Positions 9,476-18,352 are shown, counted from the first letter of the stretch. The stretch is 64,000 bases of DNA from UTCHB3 sp964431385 (GCA_964431385.1 CAYSJM010000008.1:1-64000); one strand, 5' to 3'. The notes: generated by a model from the letters alone, not told the origin. A program made the numbers and translations.

Positions 9476-10231
9476 CTATTTCAGCAGGATCATTTTTTTT
9501 GATTTCGTAAAATCACCCGCTGTTATTCTGTATAATAAGGCTCCCGAGGGTAAATCCTGTCCATTAACGGTAATGAAGTGCAGCCCCGGTTCCATCTGTT
9601 TGTGAATCAGCACTTTTAATAGCTTGCCTTCCGGACTAAACAGTTCCAGCCTGACAGGAATCGATTCTTTTAGGGAAAACTCAATAATTGTTTCCGAATT
9701 AAAAGGATTGGGGTAATTTTGTTCCAAGGAGTATCCAAGAGGTATGGGGTCATCTTTTGCAGATTGTGGCAGCTCCCATTTTACAATCAAGTTTGAAATT
9801 GGTTTTAGCGGGTCGTTCGAATGGACAAAAATTGTATCAGTTAAAACAGGTGGGGTCATAAATACAGGAATCATTAATTCCACATAAAAAATAGTTGTGT
9901 CACCGGGAGGAATCGAAGCATTCCCGGGTTCAATCATTGTGAAAAAATCAAGCCATCCCGAAGTCGTTAGAGTATCAACCCTCAGAGAGTCAAAGCCTGA
10001 ATTCCTCACATAAAAGGAATCTCTCGTATGCCATCCAGTCGAGTAAAATAAGAACAAGGAGTCTTTCGAGAGTGATATCTTAGGTGATGCGGGGTCATGG
10101 CCTTTTGTTGTGACCCAAATTATCGAATCTTGTAAATCATTTGAGCTGATATAGAGGGTATCAAGCGATAAGGCGGGCGAAATTGAAAAAAATTTTACAG
10201 TCAGCAGAAAAAATGTAACAAATGTTTTCAT
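9476..10231 (-). CDS. Small T9SS cargo protein with C-terminal sorting domain
   Basis: 251 residues: signal peptide (KTFVTFFLLTVKFFSISPA), one beta-sandwich region of about 130 residues, and a C-terminal type A sorting domain (LEQNYPNPFNSETIIEFSL, ending in KSKKMILLK). The middle part (SFYVRNSGFDSLRVDTL, then PPGDTTIFYVEL and IFVHSNDPLKP) resembles the ASH/HYDIN or DUF1573-type immunoglobulin-like domain. The protein should cross the outer membrane through T9SS and have its tail removed. Function is unknown. It is transcribed away from the YfcC-type transporter gene, with a 93-bp AT-rich spacer between them. Confidence 0.75.
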   Translation of the reverse strand: MKTFVTFFLLTVKFFSISPALSLDTLYISSNDLQDSIIWVTTKGHDPASPKISLSKDSLFLFYSTGWHTRDSFYVRNSGFDSLRVDTLTTSGWLDFFTMIEPGNASIPPGDTTIFYVELMIPVFMTPPVLTDTIFVHSNDPLKPISNLIVKWELPQSAKDDPIPLGYSLEQNYPNPFNSETIIEFSLKESIPVRLELFSPEGKLLKVLIHKQMEPGLHFITVNGQDLPSGALLYRITAGDFTKSKKMILLK

Positions 10232-10324
10232 TTTATCATCTTAATTTAATAATTTTAAAGGTCGAAAAAATAACTTAACTAATTCATATCTAAATGTCAA
10301 GTAAATAACAAAAAAAGCATCAAA

Positions 10325-11731
10325 ATGAAGCTAAAAGTAAAAGTTCCAAATACCCTCGTTCTTCTGACCTCACTTCTGGTGATAACGGCAGCTCTCACAC
10401 TTGTAATTCCTGCAGGTGAATATGACAGATTGGTAAAAGAGATTAACGGGCAATCGGTAAACCTTGTTGTTCCAAATTCATACAAGGAGATTACACCGGT
10501 CTCACAATTTAACTTGAATATTCTCCTCGCACCGATAAAAGGTTTTATGGCGGCATCCGAGATTATAGTTTTTATTTTGTTTGTGGGGGGTGCTTTTTAT
10601 GTTTTTCAGAAGACGCAAGCGATTGATGCGGGAATAATGGCGTTGGCAAAGGCACATAAAAACTCAAATTTCATAAGAAAGATGCTCATACCGATCTTCA
10701 TGATCATCTTTTCGTTGGGAGGTGCCACTTTTGGCATGAGTGAAGAGACGATACCTTTTATTATGATATTTATTCCTCTGGCATTAGTATTGGGTTACGA
10801 CACAGTAACCGGTGTTGCAATTCCTTTCGTTGCAGCTTCAACAGGATTTGCTGCCGCCTTCATGAATCCCTTTACGATTGGTGTTGCTCAGGGAATTGCA
10901 GGGCTTCCGCCAATGTCAGGCATTGGTTACCGGCTGATAATCTGGGTGATCTGCACTTCAGTTTCAATATTTTTTGTAATGCGATATGCTGCTAAAATAA
11001 AACAGGATCCTAAACTGAGTATAACCTACGACCAGGATATCGAAAAAAGGAAAGATCTCCATTTTGGCGAGTTGGAAAATTTTAAGGGAATTGACAAAAG
11101 GCATTCTGCCGTTTTGATCACATTTCTTCTTGGAATACTCACCGTTGTATTTGGAGTTCTAAACTACGGCTGGTACATCAAAGAAATATGTGCTGTGTTT
11201 CTGGCAACGGGAATAATAACCGGAATTGTTGGTGGACTTTCAGCGGATGAAATTTCGGGTGCATTTGTTGCGGGTGCCAAAGATCTGATTTCGACAGCTT
11301 TTGTGGTAGCACTTTCAAAAGCACTCCTCATAGTTGCATCAGACGGAAAAATAATTGATACAATTCTTTACGCTTTTTCCGCTCCACTCGATGGCTTACA
11401 CCCGATCGGGTCTTCAATTGTAATGTTGTTTGTGCAAAAAGTGATAGTTTTCTTTGTTCCTTCGGGTTCAGGTCAGGCAGCTTTAACAATGCCTGTGATG
11501 GCACCGCTGAGCGATATTCTTGGAGTTTCGCGTCAAACGGCTGTTTTGGCATTCCAGTTTGGAGAGGGATTTGCGAATATGATCATCCCAACTTCGGCTG
11601 TAACAATGGGAATTCTTACCCTTGCAAAAATTCCTTATGAAAAATGGGCAGTTTGGGTGTTGCCACTTGAAATAATTTTCATAATTTTGGCGTGTATTTT
11701 AATGATTCCTCCATTTTTTATTTGGCAATAA
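10325..11731 (+). CDS. YfcC-family inner-membrane transporter
   Basis: 468 residues with about 11-12 hydrophobic helices. Features match the YfcC/DcuC-related group: N-terminal VPNTLVLLTSLLVITAALT, then VIPAGEYDR, GGATFGMSEETIPFIMIF, FMNPFTIGVAQGIAGLP and the late FVPSGSGQAALTMPVMAPL re-entrant-loop motif. Members are proposed to carry amino acids or short carboxylates (family knowledge). The substrate here is not determinable. The stop codon is directly followed by the cdd start, so the two genes are likely co-transcribed. Confidence 0.82.
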   Translation: MKLKVKVPNTLVLLTSLLVITAALTLVIPAGEYDRLVKEINGQSVNLVVPNSYKEITPVSQFNLNILLAPIKGFMAASEIIVFILFVGGAFYVFQKTQAIDAGIMALAKAHKNSNFIRKMLIPIFMIIFSLGGATFGMSEETIPFIMIFIPLALVLGYDTVTGVAIPFVAASTGFAAAFMNPFTIGVAQGIAGLPPMSGIGYRLIIWVICTSVSIFFVMRYAAKIKQDPKLSITYDQDIEKRKDLHFGELENFKGIDKRHSAVLITFLLGILTVVFGVLNYGWYIKEICAVFLATGIITGIVGGLSADEISGAFVAGAKDLISTAFVVALSKALLIVASDGKIIDTILYAFSAPLDGLHPIGSSIVMLFVQKVIVFFVPSGSGQAALTMPVMAPLSDILGVSRQTAVLAFQFGEGFANMIIPTSAVTMGILTLAKIPYEKWAVWVLPLEIIFIILACILMIPPFFIWQ

Positions 11732-12127
11732 ATGAATCACAAAGAACTTGCCCTTAAAGCCCGTGAAGCTCAGAACGGAAGTTACTCACCTTATTCAAAA
11801 TTTAGAGTAGGTGCTGCACTTCTAACAAAGAGTGGTGAAGTGGTGCTGGGCGCTAATGTTGAGAATGCATCGTACGGATTGAGTATCTGTGCCGAAAGAA
11901 CCGCATTTGTAAAAGCAATTTCTGAAGGTAAAAAAGAATTTTCCGCAATCGCCGTAGTTGGCGATATGGACGAATTTTGCACACCTTGCGGAGCATGCAG
12001 ACAATTTATGGACGAATTTTGCGGCAAAGAATTCGAGATAGTTTTGATAAATTCGAAAGATGAATTGAAAATTCTTAAAATGAATGAGATTCTCCCGTTT
12101 TCTTTTAACGGGGAGCACCTTGTTTGA
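11732..12127 (+). CDS. cdd: Cytidine deaminase
   Basis: 131 residues, typical of the small tetrameric class. Zinc ligands and the catalytic Glu are visible: Cys53-Ala-Glu55 in SICAERTA, and Cys86 and Cys89 in TPCGACRQ. Substrate contacts FRVGAAL and NVENASYGLS are also conserved. It deaminates cytidine/deoxycytidine to uridine/deoxyuridine in pyrimidine salvage. It abuts the transporter stop codon and precedes thymidine kinase, with a repeat hairpin between them, so a salvage grouping is plausible. Confidence 0.95.
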   Translation: MNHKELALKAREAQNGSYSPYSKFRVGAALLTKSGEVVLGANVENASYGLSICAERTAFVKAISEGKKEFSAIAVVGDMDEFCTPCGACRQFMDEFCGKEFEIVLINSKDELKILKMNEILPFSFNGEHLV

Positions 12128-12209
12128 GGAACTTCAGAACTTCAGAGTTACAGAACTTCAGAAATACTGATCTCCGGAGTACTGAGGTTCTGAAGTTCTG
12201 AGGTTCTTA
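12127..12209. repeat. GAACTTCAG short-repeat hairpin between cdd and tdk
   Basis: Four GAACTTCAG-type units on the left are mirrored by CTGAGGTTCTGAAGTTCTG units on the right around a CTCCGGAG core. The whole spacer could fold into one long imperfect hairpin. Related units occur at 18121-18224, 20265-20300 and 62514-62541. It might act as a bidirectional terminator or be a miniature extragenic repeat. Confidence 0.7.
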
Positions 12210-12243
12210 CAAATCTATCACCCAAAAAGTTAAAATTTACTCT

Positions 12244-12840
12244 ATGATGAATGAATTCCCCCACATGCAGCCGAGAGAGTCCGGATGGATCGAAGTAGTT
12301 GCAGGATGTATGTTTAGCGGCAAGACCGAAGAATTGATAAAGCGACTGCGACGAGCAAAGATCGCAAAGCAGAGAGTATTGGTCTTTAAACCGGTGATCG
12401 ACAACAGATATTCTGAAGAGTCGATAGTTTCACATAGTGAACTTTCGCTTCCATCGGTTAACATAAACGACATAAAAGAAATTTATGATCTTGTTGGGGA
12501 TGCTCAAGTGGTTGGTATAGATGAGGCACAATTTTTTAGCGGCGATCTTGTTCAGGTGTGTACCGATCTTGCGAACAGTGGAAAGCGGGTTGTTGTTGCC
12601 GGACTTGATCAGGACTACAAAGGAATCCCTTTTGATCCGATGCCGGAGTTGATGGCAATTGCAGAATTTGTAACAAAACCATTGGCGATCTGCGTTGTGT
12701 GTGGAAGTCCTGCTTCGAGGACACAACGAAAAACCGCATCAGGCGACAGAGTTTTAATAGGTGCATCTGACAGTTATGAAGCCCGGTGCAGAAGATGTCA
12801 CTACATTCCGGGTGACGAAGAGGACCCGACACTTTTTTAG
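12244..12840 (+). CDS. tdk: Thymidine kinase (class II)
   Basis: 198 residues, the length of bacterial type II thymidine kinases. Walker A is GCMFSGKT at residues 21-28, and the catalytic DEAQFF is at 93-98. Structural zinc Cys pairs are CVVC near 150 and CRRC near 182. The lasso-type tail binds the nucleoside. It phosphorylates thymidine to dTMP. An ATG three bases further in is an equally possible start. It lies next to cdd, consistent with pyrimidine salvage. Confidence 0.95.
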   Translation: MMNEFPHMQPRESGWIEVVAGCMFSGKTEELIKRLRRAKIAKQRVLVFKPVIDNRYSEESIVSHSELSLPSVNINDIKEIYDLVGDAQVVGIDEAQFFSGDLVQVCTDLANSGKRVVVAGLDQDYKGIPFDPMPELMAIAEFVTKPLAICVVCGSPASRTQRKTASGDRVLIGASDSYEARCRRCHYIPGDEEDPTLF

Positions 12841-12842
12841 AT

Positions 12843-13385
12843 TTGAAAAAACTTCGTTTTAATCATAAGTTAATCAATTTTTTCCTGCTGTTTGTAATTT
12901 TTATAAATCTGGCAGGAGCACCATTCCTTTTTATTGTACTTCAGAAGAAGATAAAAAGGGAGATGAAGAGGCTTGTCTTATCGCAGGTTCCTGCCGAACT
13001 ATTAATTCCGTTTACACTTCCTGTTAATAGAAATCTTTCTGAAGCTGCCGGATTCGAGTTTATTCACGACAAAGAGTTCCGTTATCGCGGGATGATGTTC
13101 GACATAATTAAACAAGAAGTGACGGGTGATTCTGTTAAATATCTTTGTGTGAACGATACAAACGAGGAAGCGTTGTTAAATGCTTTTTTTGCCCAGACAC
13201 ATAAAAAGAAACCATTCGATTTTCCATCTTTTAACGCACAAACGAATATTTTTGTAAGCTCAGGTTCGATTAATGAGGTGAAATGTGTTAATGTCTCTGA
13301 GATACTCCTGTATTATGAAAATGAACCCGGAATATTGCCGGGTATAAAGACCCCGCCGGAGCACCCACCCCGCCTTTTTTGTTGA
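12843..13385 (+). CDS. Small single-pass membrane protein preceding a TonB receptor
   Basis: 180 residues with one hydrophobic helix at about residues 11-33 and a soluble rest containing FIHDKEFRYRGMMFDIIK and VKYLCVNDTNEEALL. The TTG start is two bases after the tdk stop. From memory, similar small proteins with a D/K-EFRY-G-M-D core sit beside TonB receptors in other Bacteroidota, but I cannot name the family. The C-terminus is proline-rich (TPPEHPPRLFC). A functional link with the receptor 42 bp downstream is inference. Confidence 0.6.
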   Translation: MKKLRFNHKLINFFLLFVIFINLAGAPFLFIVLQKKIKREMKRLVLSQVPAELLIPFTLPVNRNLSEAAGFEFIHDKEFRYRGMMFDIIKQEVTGDSVKYLCVNDTNEEALLNAFFAQTHKKKPFDFPSFNAQTNIFVSSGSINEVKCVNVSEILLYYENEPGILPGIKTPPEHPPRLFC

Positions 13386-13426
13386 ATTGAACACGATTTA
13401 ACAACAAAAAAATTTCGGAGAAATTT

Positions 13427-15430
13427 ATGAATATTAAAACCGCATTAATTTTATTAATTGCGGCATCGGTGGTTTATGCTCAAACCCCTCAAGATACCAT
13501 TATGAAAACCTATCAACTGGGCGAAGTTGAGATAACGGGGTTTAAGATTCAAGAGGTTCCGATGCCACAGATAACGAAAATTGACTATTGGGAGCTTCGC
13601 AAGGCTGATGTTACAGATTTTTCGCAGCTTCAAAAAAACATTCCATCGGGTAGAATCAGAACAAATTCCCGTGGTGAATCGATTCTTTTTTTGAGGGGTG
13701 CGGGAGAGAGACAACTGGGTCTTTTTTTCGACGGAGTACCCTATAATGTTCCATGGGATAACCGTTTTGACCTCACATTTCTACCACTTGATGTGGCGGG
13801 CGAAATTTCCGTCAGCCAGAATGCAAGTTCCATTTTGTATGGTGCAAATGTTCTTGGTGGTGCAGTAAACATTAACACTTATGAACGGGGAACAAACGGA
13901 AGCAATGGTGCATTCTCTTTTAGTGGTTCAAATTCGGAGACCTTTATGGGATCCGGTTCATTTGACTGGAAAAAGAACAATGTTAATTTCACGGCGGCAG
14001 CTTCTTATCTCGATTCAAAAGGGAGCATTCTTCCTACTAATACACCGATGGGATTACAAAGCCAGGACAGAGATGCAAAATATATCACCAACACCGAGAG
14101 GAAACGATTTTCTCTTTTTACCAGAGGTGAATGGTGGTTTAATGAGTCGTCAAAAACAGGGTTGTCGGTAAATTTTGTTACGGGTTCAAAGGGAGTGGCT
14201 CCTGAAACCCATGTTGCACCTTCAGCTGCGAGACTTTGGAGATATCCCGAGTGGAACAGAGTTACAGTCTCTTCCAATTCAAGATTTCGCTTGTCGGGTA
14301 AATTTGATTTGACAGCCGTGTTGTGGCTGGATAATTTTGGACAAAAAATTGATACTTACACGGACATGACTTTTTCCAAGATTTCCGAATCACAACAGGA
14401 TAAAGACCTCACCCTTGGTGGCAGAGCTTCGCTTGGTTACAAAATAAATGAAAATCACTCTCTTTCGGCAGTGGTAAATTACTCAGCTACAACTCACAAT
14501 GAAATAATAACCAATGGTTCGGGTGCACAGACATCAGACTATGATTATTCACAAAGTTTCCTTAGCACAGGGTTGGAATACGCATTTAAGCATGAGGGGT
14601 TTACACTTCTTGCCGGAGGAGTATATGACCTAAGCATGATTAACAAGACGGGTGCATTCACCCAATACGGGAACACAAATTCTTCGGCACCCGGAGTTTT
14701 TGCTTCGGCGGCATATCAATTTTCAGAAAGTTGGGAGGTTTTTGCCGGTGTTACCCACAGAAAAAGATTCCCCTCTTTGAGAGAATCTTACTCGGGTGCA
14801 CTCAACAGGTTTAAGGCGAATCCCGATCTTAAATCGGAAACGGGAACCTTGACTGATTTTGGAGTAAAGTTTGGAAACAACACTGTGACTGCGAAACTTT
14901 CAGGTTTTTACAACACATATTCTGATTTAATAAGTCAGATCAGATTAACTGCTGCACAAGACCCTCAGAGAAGAAGAATGAGAGTAAACCTGGCTGACGC
15001 TACAATTATTGGGACTGAATTGGTGTTCGACTATAAGCCTGTCTCCTGGTTCGGTCTCTCGGGAAACCTGACTTATATGGATGCACGCGGTAAAGCTGAC
15101 GGAGTAACCGAGGACAAACTTGACAACAAACCTGAGATTTTGGGCGGAATTGTAGTCGATTTAAAACCCGTGAGCAGAGTTGGTGTCTCACTTGAATCAG
15201 AGTTTACAGGGAAACAGGTTGAAACGAACCCTGACAAACCTGCTGAAAAAATTGAGATCGCAGGTTCAGCAGTCTTCAACTTCAGAGTATCTTATTCTCT
15301 TATAACCTCCGGATTTTCGGGGGATGTGTTCATTCGAGTAAACAACATCTTCGACCATTATCGGGTATATCAGCTTGGACTGCTTGAACCCGGGAGAACA
15401 ATAACCGGAGGAATCACCATTAAATTATAA
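13427..15430 (+). CDS. TonB-dependent outer-membrane receptor
   Basis: 667 residues with a signal peptide (NIKTALILLIAASVVYAQ). The plug domain covers about residues 30-150 (QLGEVEITGFKIQEVP near the N-terminus, then ESILFLRGAGERQLGLFFDG and ASSILYGANVLGGAVNI), followed by a barrel of about 22 amphipathic strands ending in a hydrophobic strand (PGRTITGGITIKL). It has no N-terminal carboxypeptidase-like domain, unlike the receptor at the window end. The ligand is unknown. The compact size and short plug fit siderophore-, metal- or vitamin-type receptors rather than SusC. A terminator follows. Confidence 0.87.
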   Translation: MNIKTALILLIAASVVYAQTPQDTIMKTYQLGEVEITGFKIQEVPMPQITKIDYWELRKADVTDFSQLQKNIPSGRIRTNSRGESILFLRGAGERQLGLFFDGVPYNVPWDNRFDLTFLPLDVAGEISVSQNASSILYGANVLGGAVNINTYERGTNGSNGAFSFSGSNSETFMGSGSFDWKKNNVNFTAAASYLDSKGSILPTNTPMGLQSQDRDAKYITNTERKRFSLFTRGEWWFNESSKTGLSVNFVTGSKGVAPETHVAPSAARLWRYPEWNRVTVSSNSRFRLSGKFDLTAVLWLDNFGQKIDTYTDMTFSKISESQQDKDLTLGGRASLGYKINENHSLSAVVNYSATTHNEIITNGSGAQTSDYDYSQSFLSTGLEYAFKHEGFTLLAGGVYDLSMINKTGAFTQYGNTNSSAPGVFASAAYQFSESWEVFAGVTHRKRFPSLRESYSGALNRFKANPDLKSETGTLTDFGVKFGNNTVTAKLSGFYNTYSDLISQIRLTAAQDPQRRRMRVNLADATIIGTELVFDYKPVSWFGLSGNLTYMDARGKADGVTEDKLDNKPEILGGIVVDLKPVSRVGVSLESEFTGKQVETNPDKPAEKIEIAGSAVFNFRVSYSLITSGFSGDVFIRVNNIFDHYRVYQLGLLEPGRTITGGITIKL

Positions 15431-15478
15431 AAATCAAGAAAATCCATTTTCATTTATTAGAAAAATTCTTCATTTTGA

Positions 15479-15512
15479 AAAAACAGGAGCTTAAAAAAGT
15501 TCCTGTTTTTCT
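15479..15512 (+). terminator. Terminator after TonB receptor
   Basis: Ten-base arms AAAAACAGGA (15479-15488) / TCCTGTTTTT (15501-15510) with a 12-nt loop. The distal arm itself supplies the U tract. Confidence 0.8.
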
Positions 15513-15587
15513 GTTTTGCACATATTTTTGTGGTAAAAACCTGCATTATCCAATAAAACAGGACAATTTATCTGAATCCGTCAGTTT

Positions 15588-15603
15588 TGGCACGAAACTT
15601 GCT
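15588..15603 (+). promoter_or_regulatory. Sigma-54 (-24/-12) promoter
   Basis: TGGCAC-GAAAC-TTGCT matches the RpoN consensus TGGCAC-N5-TTGCW at every defined position, with exact spacing. It lies 76 bp upstream of the ferredoxin ATG and points toward it. No activator binding site was identified upstream, where only the tail of the receptor terminator lies. Confidence 0.85.
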
Positions 15604-15678
15604 TAATTTATAGCGATTGGTATTGGATTGATTATTAAAAACACACAAACAAATAAAATTAAAAAAAGGAATTGAATC

Positions 15679-15978
15679 ATGGCAGTTATAATTACTGACG
15701 ATTGCATTTCATGCCAGGCATGCGAAGTTGAATGTCCTAACAATGCTATTTACGCCGCAGGTGACGAATGGAATCTTGCAGGAGAATCACATCCTGCACT
15801 TAATGATGATCATACATATATAGCTTTTGATAAATGCACCGAATGTGTTGGTTTTTATGATGAACCACAGTGTATCCCTGCTTGCCCTTCAGATGCAATT
15901 GTACCTGATCCGGACAGACAGGAAAGCAAAGACGAACTTCTTGCTAAAAAAGCAAAATTGGACGAAGCAGGCAGATAA
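15679..15978 (+). CDS. 2[4Fe-4S] ferredoxin (YfhL/FdxN-type)
   Basis: 99 residues with two four-cysteine sets: Cys9, 12, 15, 19 (CISCQACEVECP), and Cys53, 56, 65, 69, where the Cys56-Cys65 spacing is enlarged to eight residues. This enlarged second loop typifies the YfhL/FdxN group, which includes nif-associated ferredoxins. It is a cytoplasmic low-potential electron carrier. A good Shine-Dalgarno (AAAGGAA) precedes the ATG, and a consensus sigma-54 promoter drives it, so it is probably induced by nitrogen or another RpoN signal (inference). No nif genes lie in the window. Confidence 0.9.
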   Translation: MAVIITDDCISCQACEVECPNNAIYAAGDEWNLAGESHPALNDDHTYIAFDKCTECVGFYDEPQCIPACPSDAIVPDPDRQESKDELLAKKAKLDEAGR

Positions 15979-16002
15979 TCCCCTTTTTGATGATGGTTGT
16001 TT

Positions 16003-16033
16003 AGGCTGGCTCTATTGAGGCAGCCTTTTTTTT
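16003..16033 (+). terminator. Terminator after ferredoxin gene
   Basis: AGGCTG (16003-16008) / CAGCCT (16021-16026) stem with a 12-nt loop, followed by an eight-base T run. Confidence 0.8.
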
Positions 16034-16097
16034 ATCATGTTTGAGAAAATTATCACTATTTTTGGGGATAATTTTCATAATATATGGCAGAAATAAA

Positions 16098-17312
16098 ATG
16101 AAGAATTTGATTCTTTTCGTTTGTACTTACCTGTTTGTTTGTTCTACTTTGTTGGCACAAAACAACACAACCAAAGTTATCTTTTATGAATCTAAAGGCG
16201 GGTTTTGGGACTCAATTCAAAAGGGGATAGATACTTATCTCGAATCTGTAAATCCAAAAATTAAAAAGCCCTCTTTTAAAGCTGATTTTTCAAATCTAAA
16301 AAAACCTTCAGCACCCTCGGATTTTAAGTTTGCATGGCACAACAAACCCGAATCGCAGGGAAGAACGGGTACTTGTTGGTCGTTTTCCACCACTTCATTT
16401 TTTGAATCAGAGGTGAAAAGACTTACCGGGAAAGAAGTGCAGATATCTGAACTTTACACAGTTTATTGGGAATATGTGGAAAAAGCAATCCGCTACGCAC
16501 AGGAGAGAGGGAATTCTGCTTTGGGAGAAGGTTCACAGGGTAACGCTGTACAAAAGAACTTTAAGAAATATGGTGCGGTGCCTTATTCGGTTTATTCCGG
16601 GATGTTGCCGGGACAAAAATTTATTGATCATCAAAAACTTTTTGAAGAGTTTTATACCTTTCTAACAAAAGCCAAAGAGAATAACACTTTTGCCGAAGGA
16701 TTTATTGTAAATAATGTTAAATCGATTCTGAACAAATATATGGGGACTCCCCCTGAAAAATTTGATTTCGAAGGGAAAAGTTATACTCCGGCGTCTTTCT
16801 TAAAAGATTATTTGCAGATTAATCCAGATGACTATATCGCCATTATTTCTGTAAAAAACCAACCGTATGGGACATCCATTATATATGATGTGCCCGATAA
16901 CTGGTGGAGAAACAGCGATTACTATAATATTCCACTTGATGAATTTATGCAGACTCTAAAAGATGCAGTGAAAAACGGATATACGGTTGCCCTCGCAGGA
17001 GATGTTTCCGAACCGGGAATAAATGGATTTGAGGGTGCAGGATTTATTCCGGACTTCGATATCAAACCTGCTGATATAACCGAGGATGCGAGAATTTTCC
17101 GCTTTTTGAATGGACAGACCACCGACGACCACGGAATCCATTGCATCGGATCAACAGAAAAAGACGGTTTCACCTGGTTTCTGATTCGCGAATCTGCGGC
17201 GGGTTCATTCAATTCATCCAATCCCGGTTACATGATGTACAGAGAAGACTTCGTCAAACTTAAAATGATGAGCTACATGATCCATAAAAGTGCTGTAAAA
17301 GGATTAAAATAA
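16098..17312 (+). CDS. C1-family (papain/bleomycin-hydrolase-like) cysteine peptidase, exported
   Basis: 404 residues from the chosen start, which gives a signal peptide (KNLILFVCTYLFVCSTLLAQ). An upstream in-frame ATG at 16041 would bury it. The catalytic Cys lies in GRTGTCWSFSTTSFFESE and the His in DDHGIHCIGS. Where the family usually has the Asn of a (K/E)NSWG motif, this protein has FLIRESAAGS, so the third catalytic residue looks replaced by Glu or is placed differently. The overall order resembles bacterial PepC/bleomycin-hydrolase-like peptidases, but an exported form is likely to have its own role. The next gene starts right after the stop. Confidence 0.8.
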   Translation: MKNLILFVCTYLFVCSTLLAQNNTTKVIFYESKGGFWDSIQKGIDTYLESVNPKIKKPSFKADFSNLKKPSAPSDFKFAWHNKPESQGRTGTCWSFSTTSFFESEVKRLTGKEVQISELYTVYWEYVEKAIRYAQERGNSALGEGSQGNAVQKNFKKYGAVPYSVYSGMLPGQKFIDHQKLFEEFYTFLTKAKENNTFAEGFIVNNVKSILNKYMGTPPEKFDFEGKSYTPASFLKDYLQINPDDYIAIISVKNQPYGTSIIYDVPDNWWRNSDYYNIPLDEFMQTLKDAVKNGYTVALAGDVSEPGINGFEGAGFIPDFDIKPADITEDARIFRFLNGQTTDDHGIHCIGSTEKDGFTWFLIRESAAGSFNSSNPGYMMYREDFVKLKMMSYMIHKSAVKGLK

Positions 17313-18137
17313 TTGAAGTTAACATCGTCGGTAATTATCTCTTTTTATAAAAACCTAAAATATTTAGAATTGGTGCTGGCCGGATTCGAACGGCAGGATA
17401 ATAAAGATTTTGAAGTGATAATTGCCGACGATGGTTCTCCTGAAGATGTGGTTGCCAAAATTGAGAAATTGGCAATCAGGCACTCATTCCCGCTACTTCA
17501 TTTATGGCACCCCGATAAAGGATTTCGAAAAAACAAGATTTTAAACAGATCAATTATCTCCGCAAGATCGGATTATATAATCTTTGTGGATGGTGATTGC
17601 ATTCCTCATTCAAAGTTTGTGTCAGGATATCTGAACCACAGATCTGAAGGTGTGGCATTAACGGGCAGAAGAGTAAATCTCTCTGAAAAGATCACACGGC
17701 AACTTACGCCCGAAAATGTTATCGCAGGATGGCTCGAAAACAGATTTGCAAAAGTTGTTGTAGATGGACTCTTCGGAGACTCATTTGATGTGGAAAAAGG
17801 TTTTTATTCTGAGAACAGAATGATCCTCAATTTTTTTAATAAGAAAAAACGAGGAATTGTAGGTTGCAACTTTGGACTTTATAAAGAAGACCTCCTCCGC
17901 GTAAACGGATTTGATGAAAGATATGAAGCCGCCTCGGTTGGTGAAGATTCTGACATCCAATACCGCCTCGAACTTCTTGGGGTTGAAATAAAATCCCTGA
18001 ATCATATCGCTGTTCAATATCACCTCGACCATAAACTTCAACCCCGCCCGCAAACCAATCTAGACCTCTTTGAACAGGTAAAGAGAGACGGGAAAGCGTT
18101 CACACCATTTGGGATTGCAAGAACCTCAGAATCTTAG
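17313..18137 (+). CDS. Family 2 glycosyltransferase
   Basis: 274 residues with a GT-A fold: SVIISFYKNLKYLELVLAGF at the N-terminus, the nucleotide-binding Asp pair in VIIADDGSPED, the metal-binding DGD in IIFVDGDCIPHS, and the C-terminal galactosyltransferase-like region (VGCNFGLYKEDLLRVNGFDE then VGEDSDIQYRL). The start is a TTG directly after the peptidase stop, implying co-translation. It probably adds a sugar to an envelope glycan. The last codons (RTSES) are encoded by the GAACCTCAGAATCT repeat that fills the downstream spacer, so the C-terminus was probably reshaped by repeat insertion. Confidence 0.85.
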   Translation: MKLTSSVIISFYKNLKYLELVLAGFERQDNKDFEVIIADDGSPEDVVAKIEKLAIRHSFPLLHLWHPDKGFRKNKILNRSIISARSDYIIFVDGDCIPHSKFVSGYLNHRSEGVALTGRRVNLSEKITRQLTPENVIAGWLENRFAKVVVDGLFGDSFDVEKGFYSENRMILNFFNKKKRGIVGCNFGLYKEDLLRVNGFDERYEAASVGEDSDIQYRLELLGVEIKSLNHIAVQYHLDHKLQPRPQTNLDLFEQVKRDGKAFTPFGIARTSES

Positions 18138-18224
18138 AACTTCAGAATCTTAGAACCACAGAACCTTAGAACCTGAGTGTTTGAGTACCTGAGTGTTTGA
18201 GTACCTGAGTGTTTGAGTGTTTGG
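18121..18224. repeat. Two adjoining short tandem repeats after the glycosyltransferase gene
   Basis: First part: units of the type GAAC(C/T)TCAGAATCTTA, about four times, starting inside the glycosyltransferase stop region. Second part: ACCTGAGTGTTTGAGT repeated three times (18171-18216) with a partial fourth copy. They are related to the repeats at 12127-12209 and 20265-20300. Confidence 0.85.
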
Positions 18225-18297
18225 TTGCTGATTCGGTTTCGAAAATTATTTAAATATTTTTTGTTATTTGCCTAAAAATATTTGGTGAATATGTGAA

Positions 18298-18320
18298 TTA
18301 TCCTTTATATTTAAGGATAA
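18298..18320. promoter_or_regulatory. Inverted repeat upstream of the Lrp-type regulator (candidate operator)
   Basis: Perfect 8-bp arms TTATCCTT (18298-18305) / AAGGATAA (18313-18320) around a 7-bp AT spacer, 32 bp before the regulator ATG. The 23-bp dyad and its place between promoter region and start suit an autoregulatory operator. A leader hairpin is the alternative. Confidence 0.5.
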
Positions 18321-18352
18321 GAAAATTAATTTTTACCAAAATAGTTTAGAAT

